Both the position numbers and the translations under genes were made by a program. From IMG/VR virus record IMGVR_UViG_3300018080_000348, positions 1 through 37,298 of that record: a DNA stretch of 37,298 nucleotides; one strand, given 5' to 3'. Source of the DNA: a virus. The notes beneath the pieces are model-generated. The model was given only the letters and a program-made list of their open reading frames with translations. It was not told the origin of the DNA and ran no database searches. Positions 7,822-16,351 of the stretch are shown one piece after another (the stretch's first letter is position 1; each line of letters begins with the position of its first letter).

Positions 7822-8571
7822 ATGCCATTAAAAGTAAATCCAGTTGATGGTCGCCTAGACCTTGTGATGAGTCCAGGAGGTGGCACGGCAACTATTGAAT
7901 TTGATACTGATTCAGGCACCGCGAATCCAACAGGCGCAGGTGTCATTACTGTTTCTGGCGGTCTTGGAATAAATACCGCTGGTGCTGCAGACGTTGTAAC
8001 AATAAATTTAGATAGCCCTGTCTTAACGACTTTGGGTGGTACGGGAAGGAATAGCTTAACCGATGGAGCAATTGTTGTTGGAGATGGGACAAATGCCGTT
8101 GAGTTAATTGGTCCTCTTACCGATGGGCAACTCCTTATAGGGGATACCGCTGGAGTATCTCCCGTCGCCGCCACTTTAACCGCTGGTGCTGGAATAACGA
8201 TCGTAAACGGAGCTGGCAGCATCACAATATCATCTACTGGTGGTTTCACATGGAACGAGGTTACCGGTATATCACAATCCGCTTCCGTAAATAATGGATA
8301 TATCACTAATAATGCAGCATTAGTAACGGTAACACTCCCTGCAACAGCGGCTATCGGTGATAGCGTTCAACTAGCAGGAAAAGGAGCGGGAGGGTGGAAA
8401 ATAGCTCAGAATGCAGGACAGACCATCCATTTTATTGATACCGATACTACTACTGGTGTAGGCGGAAGCCTTGACAGCACAAAGCAATATGATGCTGTCG
8501 AGTTGGTATGTATAACAGCAAACACAGACTGGGCAGTTATTGATTCAGTCGGAAACATAACGGTGACATAA
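7822..8571 (+). CDS. Short tail fibre with knob domain
   Basis: This 249-residue protein has a leading strand segment (MPLKVNPVDGRLDLVMSPGG) and Gly/Thr-rich fibre repeats. A linker (GPLTDGQLLIGDT..PVAATLTAG) recurs in the next gene. The C-terminal domain starts near residue 150 with FTWNEVTGISQSASVNNGY and contains GAGGWKIAQNAGQTIHF at about 187-203, a module shared by many phage and bacterial surface fibres. Its end overlaps the next start (TAATG), so translation is probably coupled. Adsorption is the likely role. Confidence 0.8.
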   Translation: MPLKVNPVDGRLDLVMSPGGGTATIEFDTDSGTANPTGAGVITVSGGLGINTAGAADVVTINLDSPVLTTLGGTGRNSLTDGAIVVGDGTNAVELIGPLTDGQLLIGDTAGVSPVAATLTAGAGITIVNGAGSITISSTGGFTWNEVTGISQSASVNNGYITNNAALVTVTLPATAAIGDSVQLAGKGAGGWKIAQNAGQTIHFIDTDTTTGVGGSLDSTKQYDAVELVCITANTDWAVIDSVGNITVT

Positions 8572-11441
8572 TGGCTACACAGAATGCAATTAATATTTCT
8601 GATTCTGGAATTGTATCTTATGATGGTTCTGGTGATTTTGCTGGCAGAACTTTAACACCACCATCTGCTGGAATCAATATAACAAATGCTGATGGAATAT
8701 CGGGAAATCCATCATTTACCTTAACGGATGATTTAGCGGCTGTAGAAGCTCTTGCTTCTACTGGAATAGGTACTAGAACTGGAGCGAGTACATGGACTAC
8801 ACGTACAATTACAGCATCCGATGGAAGTAATGTCACAAATGGAGATGGCGTTTCAGGGAATCCAACGATTGATACAGCTGCGCTTCCTGTAGGTTTTGTT
8901 GATCCTGCGAATGAAGCACAGATTTCTTTCGTGAATGGGACTCGTACATTCACTATCGATAAACAAGTTACATCCTTCACTTATTGGTCTGACGGTGCTA
9001 AATACACGAAAACAGCTGCAGAGAATATCGTTATTGCAAACACCGAAGGTCTTCACTACGTCTATTATGATGGAAGCACTCTAAGTGAAACTACTACTTT
9101 TTCTAATGATCTCATCACAAAATACGCGATCGTTGCTATTATTTATTGGGATGCTACGAACGCTAAAGAACTCTATATTGGGGATGAATTCAAGCATACC
9201 ACGAAGATGAGCGGCCTTACTCATGTTTATCTTCATGATACTGTAGGTTTTGCTCTAGAGACTGGTGGTGCTATCACAAGTTTATCAACTGATCAAAGTG
9301 GTGATTTAGCGGCCCATGGACAATTTGGTAATGAAGCAACTGTTGCGTGGGATGAAGATGCTGCTTTCAGTTTTACGGCAAGAACAAGCACATCTACAAT
9401 TCCAGTTTATTACAAAGATGGTGCGGATGCCAGTAATATTTGGAGATATGACGATACAGCAACTTTTGGAGTTCTCACCACAGGAACAGGACGAGCAGCA
9501 TATAACCAGCTAACTGGTGGAAATTGGCAACAGACAGAGGTTGCCAATAACGATTTTGTTCTTGCTCATGTATTCACCTACAATGATAGCACTCGTAAAT
9601 ATGCAGTCATTCAAGGTCAAGCCGATTATGCAACATTGGTAGCTGCTAGAGATGGAGCAGAAACAGAAATTATTGACATAGTGTTAGATGGACTTCCAGC
9701 CGCAGAGTTTAAGTTTCTTGGAACGATTATCTATCAAACATCTAATGGATATGCTAATGCTGTGAAATCCCGCACAAGGACTGTAAACGTCGCTGGAGAT
9801 GATTATATCGACCTTAGGGACTTTGGAGTTACAAGAGGTGGTGTTTCAGGAACATTAACAGACCATGGAGCTTTGACAGGTCTCGGTGATGACGACCACA
9901 CTCAGTATCTTCTTGCTGATGGAACTCGCGCCCTTGCTGGTGCTTGGGACATGAATAGTCAGAATCTTACTAATGTTAATGTTGATAGTGGAACAATTGA
10001 TGGAACAACAATAGGTGGCGCAACTCCCGCTGTTGGAACATTTTCAACTTGCAATGCTACAACTTTTGATACAAATGTTGCTGCTGCTGCAGTTACTCTT
10101 GTGGGAACAACCCTAGCAGCTGATGGAACAGATGCTAATATCGATATTGCAATTACACCAAAAGGAAGTGGTGAAGTAGATATCACAAAAGTTGATATCG
10201 ATGGAGGGGCTATAGATGGAACGGCCATAGGAGCAGCCTCGGCCTCTACAGGGGTATTTAGTGCTTTAAGTGATACAAGCCGCACCCAACATGCGATTTC
10301 GATATACGGGGCTTCTGGTGCGCTCAGTGAGGTGGGTCCACTCACAAATGGTCAGCTTGTAGTTGGGTCGACTGGTGTCGCGCCTGTGGCGGCTACACTA
10401 ACCGCTGGTAGTGGAGTTACAATTACTGAAGGTGCTGGAAGCATCACTATTGCTTCATCAGCTTCTGCAGCAGATGATCGACCAGGATGGTCAAATATTG
10501 GAATATCATATTCGGGAGGTACTTTCACTGTTCATGGTTCTGATGGAACCGCTCTTTCTGCGGGTAATCCTGCATCTGTTACGATCGCCAGTGTGGCAAA
10601 TCCTGGTCAGCTTGTAACGATTAGCATAACAGCCAACCAGACATTTGTTGATGATGCCGGTTCTTCAGAGATCATTAATAACCTATTTGGATTAACAACT
10701 AGCGTAGCTGTAACGGTCGATGTTCCGTTCTTCTTATATGCTTGTGTGAATGATGACGACGACGCTATAGAATTTGGAATATCTAGAGCGCCTGGTCTAA
10801 TCGTTGCTCCGGCAACAGCTAACCTTGGTTCTGCATCTAGTGCAACGGCTGACGTTCAAGGATCGATATTCTTGCTTAATGATCCCACTCTTGGTGATTA
10901 TGATACAAACCCCGTGTTGTTACTTGGTTCTTTCCGCATGCAGATGAGTGCATCCGACGACTGGACAGTACAAGCATTAAATGATTATGAGGGAATTGGA
11001 CGCTACCATGAAGGTGTCATATTCACTGGAATGGCTGGACAATTCGGGGCTAATTCCGGAACATATAATCGTGCTAATGGCGGAACAGCACCAGTATGGG
11101 GAACGAACACCCAAGAATATCAAGTTTTAGATGCACGTGCCGGAATTGTAGAGGTAATCACCGTTCTAAGAAATGATGGTGGTACAGACGGGGCGGGTGC
11201 TGTAGATGCTCAAGTAACCTTTCCATATTATCCTAATTATTCAATATCAAATGTAGCGCCTGTCTTTGGTCCAGTGTTTGTGAAAAATACTTCCGCTACT
11301 GGATGGGGTACATGGAAAATGAGTAACTCCGATAATTATTCAAAAATCTGGCTAGATGCCGGGGGAGACTCCGAATGGGCAGATTACGGAGGCGGTACAA
11401 GAAATCTTGAAGGAATTGCAACATATAAGGTGTCACCATGA
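8571..11441 (+). CDS. Large multi-module tail fibre
   Basis: This 956-residue protein is the longest complete one here. N-terminal turns (GINITNADGISGNPSFTL) repeat twice. A globular region spans about 110-410. At about 428-465 comes DHGALTGLGDDDHTQYLL, a metal- or turn-type motif typical of fibre junctions, then AVGTFST-type shaft turns, then the linker GPLTNGQLVVGST shared with the previous gene. A final module of about 210 residues starts near 640 (SNIGISYSGGTFTVHGSDGT) and has a homologue in the fibre at 11682. The ATG overlaps the previous stop and the last bases overlap the next gene (ATGA). Confidence 0.85.
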   Translation: MATQNAINISDSGIVSYDGSGDFAGRTLTPPSAGINITNADGISGNPSFTLTDDLAAVEALASTGIGTRTGASTWTTRTITASDGSNVTNGDGVSGNPTIDTAALPVGFVDPANEAQISFVNGTRTFTIDKQVTSFTYWSDGAKYTKTAAENIVIANTEGLHYVYYDGSTLSETTTFSNDLITKYAIVAIIYWDATNAKELYIGDEFKHTTKMSGLTHVYLHDTVGFALETGGAITSLSTDQSGDLAAHGQFGNEATVAWDEDAAFSFTARTSTSTIPVYYKDGADASNIWRYDDTATFGVLTTGTGRAAYNQLTGGNWQQTEVANNDFVLAHVFTYNDSTRKYAVIQGQADYATLVAARDGAETEIIDIVLDGLPAAEFKFLGTIIYQTSNGYANAVKSRTRTVNVAGDDYIDLRDFGVTRGGVSGTLTDHGALTGLGDDDHTQYLLADGTRALAGAWDMNSQNLTNVNVDSGTIDGTTIGGATPAVGTFSTCNATTFDTNVAAAAVTLVGTTLAADGTDANIDIAITPKGSGEVDITKVDIDGGAIDGTAIGAASASTGVFSALSDTSRTQHAISIYGASGALSEVGPLTNGQLVVGSTGVAPVAATLTAGSGVTITEGAGSITIASSASAADDRPGWSNIGISYSGGTFTVHGSDGTALSAGNPASVTIASVANPGQLVTISITANQTFVDDAGSSEIINNLFGLTTSVAVTVDVPFFLYACVNDDDDAIEFGISRAPGLIVAPATANLGSASSATADVQGSIFLLNDPTLGDYDTNPVLLLGSFRMQMSASDDWTVQALNDYEGIGRYHEGVIFTGMAGQFGANSGTYNRANGGTAPVWGTNTQEYQVLDARAGIVEVITVLRNDGGTDGAGAVDAQVTFPYYPNYSISNVAPVFGPVFVKNTSATGWGTWKMSNSDNYSKIWLDAGGDSEWADYGGGTRNLEGIATYKVSP

Positions 11442-11680
11442 TAGAAGATGAAATTCATCCAATAGAAAGAATGAAAGTTAAACTTTCAAGTTATGCAAAT
11501 ACAGATGATGTTTTGAATGCTTTGCTTAGTGAAGATAATGCAGAGATAACAAAATATAAGAATCTGAAAACACAGATAGATGCTTATAATCAAAAAACTG
11601 AAACTGATTATAATAAAGCATCAAAAGAAGAACAAGACAATATCGTAAAGACTTGGCAACGACCACAATTCGAGGTTTAA
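11438..11680 (+). CDS. Small charged protein between fibre genes
   Basis: This 80-residue, helical, Lys/Glu/Asn-rich protein starts at an ATGA overlap with the large fibre gene and ends 1 base before the next fibre gene. No motif is recognised. Such small proteins between fibre genes are often assembly chaperones (compare T4 gp38 or lambda Tfa), but nothing in the sequence itself supports that beyond position. Confidence 0.65.
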   Translation: MIEDEIHPIERMKVKLSSYANTDDVLNALLSEDNAEITKYKNLKTQIDAYNQKTETDYNKASKEEQDNIVKTWQRPQFEV

Positions 11681-11681
11681 G

Positions 11682-13763
11682 ATGGTTAGATTTGGAGTTC
11701 CAGGGCAGAACGTCGATCCTTTAGCATATGCTGACGGTAGGCTATCTACTGTTCCAGTAGTAAATGCCCCTAGACGCCCTACCACTACAGATAAAAAATA
11801 TCCAATGTGGTGTGAATGGAGGGTAAACAAAGATGCTTCTTCTCCAGCTACAGAAGGAGAATTTTGGAAGCTTGTTAGGTTTGAATCCAATGGAGACGCG
11901 ACATGGCAAAGAGTTGATGTTAGTGGTTCGAGTCCTGGGGTCGATGATATTAGAGATCAGGTAGATGCCCAAGTAACACCGGATTCTAGTGGATTTATTG
12001 ATATAGACGGAGCAGCGGTTGCGAATGCTGCTAATCCATCCGGAATTCCACTGGAAACCGTAGCTGATGCAACAACTAGCACTTTAGATGTTCAGATTCA
12101 AGTAGGTGCTGCGATAACCGGTGCTCCTGGAGACAAAAACGACGCGGGAATTTGTTCCTTCAATGATACACACTTTTCCGTTGATGCTGATGGATATGTC
12201 AGTCTTATTGGTGGTGGCATAGCTATCGATACAATTAGTGGGGATGATGGCAATGCGGTTACCCCAGATGGAAGTGGAAACTTTAATCTTGCTGGTGTTG
12301 CTGTTGCTAGTGGTACTAATGCAAAACCAGTATATTTTAAGCAGTCTGGCTCAGCTAATACAGTCGATTTGGATATTCAAGTGGGTGGTGCCCGGACTGG
12401 AGCACCCGCAGATAAAAATGACGCTGGAATTTGTTCATTCGATGATACAGCTTTTGCCGTTGATGGAAATGGATATGTAACTTTAGTAGGAGGTCCAGGG
12501 CCTGCGGTTGATTCTATAGATGTCCAAAACAATACAGCTCCAGGGACTGATCCCGTTGTTCCATCAGGAACAGGACAGGTTGCGATAGCTGGTGCTGCGG
12601 TAGCTGCTCATTCTGTGCCTATAGAAACCCATAGTCGAGCTGCGAATGCGTTCAATGTTGAAGTGCAATATGCAGATGCAACGGCAACTTCTACTGCGGC
12701 ATCTAGTGGAATTTGCCATTTCGACAGCGATGATTTTACGGTAGATGCAAGTGGTTATGTTCAGCTTAAAGAAGCATCAGCAGGAGAATTTCTTAACCTT
12801 GGTATCTCTTATGCTGCTGGAACATTTACAGTAAATGGTGAAGACGGAACGGCATTATCTGCAACGAATCCAGGATATGTTACTTTGCAAAGTGTTACTA
12901 ATCCTGGACAGCTTACAACCATTGCTGTAACAGCAAATCAAAGCTTTAACGATGATGCTCATGCTTCCAGTGATATTGTAAATAATCTTTTTGGATTTAC
13001 CACTGGAACTGCAATTACAGATGATGTGCCATTCTTTTTATATGCCTGTCTTAATGATGCTCAAGATGCTGTAACTTTTGGAATATCTAGAATTCCTCAT
13101 AGAACACGAGCACCGGCTACAGCGAATATTGGAACACCAGCTACTGCAAATGCTGATGAACAGTACGGAATATTCTTATTTAATTCTGTAACCATTGGTG
13201 ATTATGATACTAATCCCGTTACTCTAATTGGTTCTTTCCGTATGAAGATGAGCGCAGCAGATGATTGGACGGTACAGACTTTAACTACACAAGATGGAGT
13301 TGGCACTTTCCAAGAAGGAATACAATTTAATACTCCTAAGGGACAGTTTGGAGCTAATGCCGGAACATCAACAATACCTAACGGTGGCACACCACCGAAT
13401 CCTTTAGGACAAGATAACAATGTTTATTGGATAGATAGAGACGGAAATGTAACTCATCAATTCCTTATTACTATGAATAATGCGAACGGAGCTGGTGCGG
13501 TAAGTGCAAGAATTACTAGTCCATTTTTTGCTTCTGAGGGAAATAACAATGATGCTCATGTTGGCACCGGATTTCAATGGATAGCCAATGGAAATAATGT
13601 AATACAAACTCCAGAATACAGGGGTGGCTCTGCAAAAAATCAGGTATCTTTTAAATCATCAGGATTAGCAAGTAATCAAAGTTTAACATGGGGTGCATTG
13701 AATGGTGCTGGTAGCACAGGAGTGTCAGGAAGTACAGTTTTCAAAGCGGATATTAGCGGGTGA
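11682..13763 (+). CDS. Tail fibre with three tandem modules
   Basis: The 693-residue protein's N-terminal 80 residues include DKKYPMWCEWRV, a likely docking domain. Three tandem modules of about 88 residues follow at 89-178, 180-269 and 278-364, each with a VTPD/VPSG start, an A-G-I-C-S/H-F core and a D-G/S-Y-V ending. From about 368 (LGISYAAGTFTVNGEDGT) a module of about 210 residues is homologous to the C-terminal part of the fibre at 8571, sharing VPFFLYAC, IGDYDTNPV and GSFRMKMSAADDW. The last 100 residues are unique and probably form the tip. GAGG precedes the ATG. Receptor binding is inferred. Confidence 0.85.
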   Translation: MVRFGVPGQNVDPLAYADGRLSTVPVVNAPRRPTTTDKKYPMWCEWRVNKDASSPATEGEFWKLVRFESNGDATWQRVDVSGSSPGVDDIRDQVDAQVTPDSSGFIDIDGAAVANAANPSGIPLETVADATTSTLDVQIQVGAAITGAPGDKNDAGICSFNDTHFSVDADGYVSLIGGGIAIDTISGDDGNAVTPDGSGNFNLAGVAVASGTNAKPVYFKQSGSANTVDLDIQVGGARTGAPADKNDAGICSFDDTAFAVDGNGYVTLVGGPGPAVDSIDVQNNTAPGTDPVVPSGTGQVAIAGAAVAAHSVPIETHSRAANAFNVEVQYADATATSTAASSGICHFDSDDFTVDASGYVQLKEASAGEFLNLGISYAAGTFTVNGEDGTALSATNPGYVTLQSVTNPGQLTTIAVTANQSFNDDAHASSDIVNNLFGFTTGTAITDDVPFFLYACLNDAQDAVTFGISRIPHRTRAPATANIGTPATANADEQYGIFLFNSVTIGDYDTNPVTLIGSFRMKMSAADDWTVQTLTTQDGVGTFQEGIQFNTPKGQFGANAGTSTIPNGGTPPNPLGQDNNVYWIDRDGNVTHQFLITMNNANGAGAVSARITSPFFASEGNNNDAHVGTGFQWIANGNNVIQTPEYRGGSAKNQVSFKSSGLASNQSLTWGALNGAGSTGVSGSTVFKADISG
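11946..12773 (+). repeat. Three tandem ~88-codon fibre modules
   Basis: Units cover residues 89-178, 180-269 and 278-364 of the fibre. The first two share APGDKNDAGICSF / APADKNDAGICSF and DADGYVSL / DGNGYVTL; the third keeps SSGICHF and DASGYVQL. Divergence rises along the array. Confidence 0.75.
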
Positions 13764-13993
13764 TGATGGAATTTAAAAGCATTGGCGAGATTAATGAGGA
13801 TGAATTGTACGATAAGATTTATCAATTCAAAGGAAAAGTTCGTCTAGACTCCAAAGATAATGGTAAGGCGAAGATTTATGAGGGGCGTATGATTAAACGC
13901 GTCGAGGAATGTGATAATCTTAAAGCTGCGTGGAAAGCTTCCGAAGAAATGGAAAAACATAAAAAGAAGAAGAAGGATTGTAAAATTCTTTAG
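13763..13993 (+). CDS. Small hypothetical protein
   Basis: The product has 76 residues (75 if the second of two adjacent ATGs is used). The start overlaps the stop of the fibre gene (TGATGATG), which points to coupled translation; the upstream SD is weak (GCGGG). It has a compact mixed N-terminus (IYQFKGKVRLDSKDNGKAKI) and a very basic C-terminus (HKKKKKDCKIL). No function is recognised. Confidence 0.6.
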   Translation: MMEFKSIGEINEDELYDKIYQFKGKVRLDSKDNGKAKIYEGRMIKRVEECDNLKAAWKASEEMEKHKKKKKDCKIL

Positions 13994-14001
13994 GAGGAAA
14001 A

Positions 14002-14151
14002 ATGCTTAGGGATTTTGGATGGGTTTTGGTGGTAACTTTCGTTGGTTTATGTGCACTTATCAATACACTCAACGAGAAGGGAAAACAAGAGAAAGAAGAA
14101 AAAATTAAAGACACGTCTGAAGAAATCCATACCTGTGATGTGAGGTTTTGA
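14002..14151 (+). CDS. Small single-span membrane protein
   Basis: This 49-residue ORF begins at the ATG at 14002 behind a strong AGGAGG. Residues 5-23 form one hydrophobic helix (FGWVLVVTFVGLCALINTL), followed by a charged cytoplasmic or periplasmic tail rich in Lys/Glu. Its TGA overlaps the next ATG (TGATG). Together with 14368 it makes a pair of small membrane proteins at the end of the late operon, a common place for lysis genes. A holin or spanin-like role is possible but unproven, since no endolysin is recognised nearby. Confidence 0.65.
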   Translation: MLRDFGWVLVVTFVGLCALINTLNEKGKQEKEEKIKDTSEEIHTCDVRF

Positions 14152-14378
14152 TGGCAAAAATAAAAATCATCCATGAATTTGACTACTATGAAGAAGGAAA
14201 AGAAGCTCATCAATTTGTGAGAATTCCTACCGCTGTCTCTATTTTATGGGATATCGATCAAGAGATTCGATCAAAACTCAAACATGGAGATGATGAGTGG
14301 TTAAAAACTGAAGCGTACGAATATCTCGAGCGTTTAAGAGAAATGATTCACGAATCAGGAGTTTTAAATGACTACTAA
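14151..14378 (+). CDS. Small acidic hypothetical protein
   Basis: The protein has 75 residues. The ATG at 14151 is preferred over the TTG one codon upstream because it overlaps the preceding stop and has GAGG at proper distance. It reads as a strand (AKIKIIHEF) followed by long helices with Glu/Lys (RSKLKHGDDEWLKTEAYEYL), probably soluble. It sits between two membrane-protein genes and overlaps the next by 11 bases. No family recognised. Confidence 0.6.
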   Translation: MAKIKIIHEFDYYEEGKEAHQFVRIPTAVSILWDIDQEIRSKLKHGDDEWLKTEAYEYLERLREMIHESGVLNDY

Positions 14379-14583
14379 AGAGAAAGAAAAAATTAACTGG
14401 ATGAAGTGGATTATGAGAATAGGGATTGCTCTTTTAGTTGCATGTGGTATTGTTGGCGGCTGCACTTATATAAATAAAAAAATTGGAATGAAAGATGACC
14501 ATGCCATTGAAGAGATTATTGAAGGGTTTATTTTAGAGAATACAGAGTTGGATATTGACCTCACCCCTATTACGCCAGAATAA
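14368..14583 (+). CDS. Small membrane protein with acidic C-terminus
   Basis: This 71-residue protein has a basic N-terminus, one hydrophobic helix at about 14-33 (IMRIGIALLVACGIVGGC) and a soluble acidic tail ending IDLTPITPE. That ending resembles a group of small phage membrane proteins of unknown function. AGGAG precedes the ATG. A cysteine (GGCTY) follows the helix, but the segment is not a clean lipobox. It is the last gene of the late operon; the structured convergent segment follows its stop. A lysis-related role is possible only by position. Confidence 0.65.
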   Translation: MTTKEKEKINWMKWIMRIGIALLVACGIVGGCTYINKKIGMKDDHAIEEIIEGFILENTELDIDLTPITPE

Positions 14584-14586
14584 AAA

Positions 14587-14689
14587 GCTTAGCCTACACG
14601 GTTCCCGATCATTAAGGTGCGACCTTTTCGATCCGCGAAACCACCCTTTGTAGGGTGCGACCCTACCATTCCCCTACCCTTAGCTAAGC
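14587..14689. other. Highly structured segment between convergent operons
   Basis: GCTTAGC (14587-14593) and GCTAAGC (14683-14689) form an outer 7-bp helix. Inside are two arms. One nests GGTT/AACC (14600-14603 with 14639-14642), GATC/GATC (14607-14610 with 14630-14633) and AAGGT-GCG-ACCTT (14614-14626). The other is the perfect GTAGGGT-GCG-ACCCTAC (14650-14666). Both tips read GGTGCGACC. The segment holds no gene and separates genes facing each other (ends 14583 and 14757), so two-way termination or transcript protection is likely. No long T-run follows. From 14690 to 14756 nothing stands out. Confidence 0.6.
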
Positions 14690-14756
14690 AAACTTAATCT
14701 CCATGTAATTACCAACGCGTCATAACGACATTTGCATGCCTGCATAATCACACAGA

Positions 14757-15032
14757 CTAAGCATCATCTTTCTTTTCTTCTAGGTTAATCTCAAATATCC
14801 AAGCAGCTTTCCCAACAAACAACATGTTTTCATATTTACAGCGATAATATGCAAGACCACCTTTCTCACCTGGAACCATGAAATAACCTTGAGCTCCCCA
14901 CTTCTTTGGTTCTGTCACAGTCATTAAACAACCACCAAAAACATCGTCTGCCTCAGGTTTTATCTGGTATATATCACCTGGCTCACATTTTTGGGATTCT
15001 TGTCCATCTTTTTCACTTTTAATTTCACTCAT
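14757..15032 (-). CDS. Hypothetical protein, last gene of the recombination operon
   Basis: The 91-residue product has a charged N-terminus, then GDIYQIKPEADDVFGGC, a segment that looks like a small beta-barrel (VTEPKKWGAQGYFMVPG) and an acidic end. It reads like the small phage proteins that describe a compact beta fold, but no family is named. GGGGG precedes the ATG. The gene lies 10 bases after its upstream neighbour, so it is the promoter-distal member of the minus-strand operon. Confidence 0.65.
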   Translation of the reverse strand: MSEIKSEKDGQESQKCEPGDIYQIKPEADDVFGGCLMTVTEPKKWGAQGYFMVPGEKGGLAYYRCKYENMLFVGKAAWIFEINLEEKKDDA

Positions 15033-15042
15033 GATTCCCCCA

Positions 15043-15249
15043 TTAACCTACCCATCTAAGAGTTGCCTTACTCACCTTGAGTTTTTCATTCTCAGATTTA
15101 ATATGATTTAGCTCTTTTTCTAAATCTTTCACCTCTTTGAAAAGGCGTTTCCTTACTTTATCATGTGAAATTTTTAACTTATCAACAATTTCCCACAATT
15201 CTTTGAATTCAGCAGGTTTATCAAAAAAGGTCATTTGCTCCATCATCAT
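15043..15249 (-). CDS. Small coiled-coil protein
   Basis: This 68-residue, mostly heptad-patterned protein (VKDLEKELNHIKSENEKLKV) is likely a dimeric coiled coil. Three consecutive ATGs open it; AGAGGA sits directly against the first, so the third (15243) has the better spacing. The stop of the upstream gene overlaps these ATGs, indicating coupled translation. Function unknown. Confidence 0.6.
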   Translation of the reverse strand: MMMEQMTFFDKPAEFKELWEIVDKLKISHDKVRKRLFKEVKDLEKELNHIKSENEKLKVSKATLRWVG

Positions 15250-15500
15250 TCCTCTTTTGTTACATCTATCCAGTCTTTAGGGTCTAATACCTCCCTGTAT
15301 TTAGGATATCCCCAATCCCTAGGCGATGTTACTGGTTTTTTATTCCCACAGACCTGGCAATAGTTAGAGTGGAACGTGCCAAGATGACCATCTGGCCAAC
15401 GACCACCAGCCCTCTCAGCACATTCCCCACAACTCCACACAGGATAGTTGTCGTCCGTGACTTTTACTTTCTTTCCTTCGATTCTATCCTTAGTGTCCAT
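15246..15500 (-). CDS. Zinc-ribbon-like protein
   Basis: This 84-residue protein has two CxxC knuckles, SCGEC near residue 24 and CQVCG near residue 48, spaced for one zinc ribbon, followed by an aromatic segment (RDWGYPKY). Such small four-cysteine proteins are common in phage recombination and replication operons. The gene starts 37 bases inside the exonuclease gene and its stop overlaps the next ATGs. Nucleic-acid binding is inferred from the fold only. Confidence 0.65.
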   Translation of the reverse strand: MDTKDRIEGKKVKVTDDNYPVWSCGECAERAGGRWPDGHLGTFHSNYCQVCGNKKPVTSPRDWGYPKYREVLDPKDWIDVTKEE

Positions 15501-16351
15501 GTTTCTTTGCTCTGTTTTCTGTATTTATTCAAATCAACATTTTGAAGCTCTGGAATAGCTGAATAATCAACGCGTCCTTGCGGATATGATCTAGTGAGAA
15601 TAATCCCACCACCCTTACAACTTTTTCCTTCTGCTTCTTTAATAAGCTCCTCTTTCAAAGCATCCTTACTTTTCTTGAGTCCCTTCACTCTTTCTTCAAA
15701 TTCTTTTATCATCTTGTCGAACTTAACTATTTCTTCTGACCTCATCAGCCACTCCGAATCGTTTTTAAGTTCGTAGTCTTTCTCAGAAAAAGGAGGTGGT
15801 GTTTTAGATTTTACAAATTTCCAAAACGCTTCTTCCTCTTTAATCATCTGAGAAATGTATTTCTCATCCCTTTCTACCTCAATAATTTTTCCATCAGTAC
15901 CATCGAATGAGAAGTAGTATAACATTTCGAGACTTAAACATGCAAGCTGATGCTGAAGCTGTGCCTTATAATGTTCTGGCACTTTCCCTTTCATAGCGAT
16001 AGAATGATCTTTAGAGCCAGGACATTTGATTTCAACTACTGCATCACCACATAAAGTTAACCCGTCCAGGCTAGCCATCATAAATTTATGTTGGGGGTGA
16101 AATACAACCTGTGGAAACACTTCTAGGCCCGTGGCGTCCTCGAAAGCTTTTCTTGCTTCAGGTTCCATCTGCGTTCCGCGTCGCATTGCAAAATTTTCTG
16201 TGGGGGAATTTTTCACCCCCACCTTTTCTTCCCATAATTGGAAAGGAGTTCTCCAAGGGCTATCTTTCATCACCACTGGAGCATCGGAGGCACCAAGGTG
16301 CCCCCTTCTCATCTCTAACCATTCTTTAGAGCCTTGGACGTGCTTACCCAT
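15464..16351 (-). CDS. YqaJ-type recombination exonuclease
   Basis: The 295-residue protein has the lambda-exonuclease/YqaJ core in order: GASDAPVV at 20-27, RGTQMEPEAR with Gly59 and Glu63, SLDGL with Asp96, EIKCPG with Glu107 and Lys109, and the QLQHQL helix at 131-136. These are the metal-binding and catalytic residues of the family. A C-terminal coiled coil and a short strand region (VDYSAIPELQNVDLNKYR) follow. The enzyme should resect double-stranded ends 5' to 3' and hand the strand to the annealing protein, whose gene overlaps its start by 8 bases. Confidence 0.92.
   Translation of the reverse strand: MGKHVQGSKEWLEMRRGHLGASDAPVVMKDSPWRTPFQLWEEKVGVKNSPTENFAMRRGTQMEPEARKAFEDATGLEVFPQVVFHPQHKFMMASLDGLTLCGDAVVEIKCPGSKDHSIAMKGKVPEHYKAQLQHQLACLSLEMLYYFSFDGTDGKIIEVERDEKYISQMIKEEEAFWKFVKSKTPPPFSEKDYELKNDSEWLMRSEEIVKFDKMIKEFEERVKGLKKSKDALKEELIKEAEGKSCKGGGIILTRSYPQGRVDYSAIPELQNVDLNKYRKQSKETWTLRIESKERK

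Noticed and set aside
14595-14601. TACACGG in the convergent structured segment as another box copy
   Set aside because: Only seven bases match and it forms part of a different helix.
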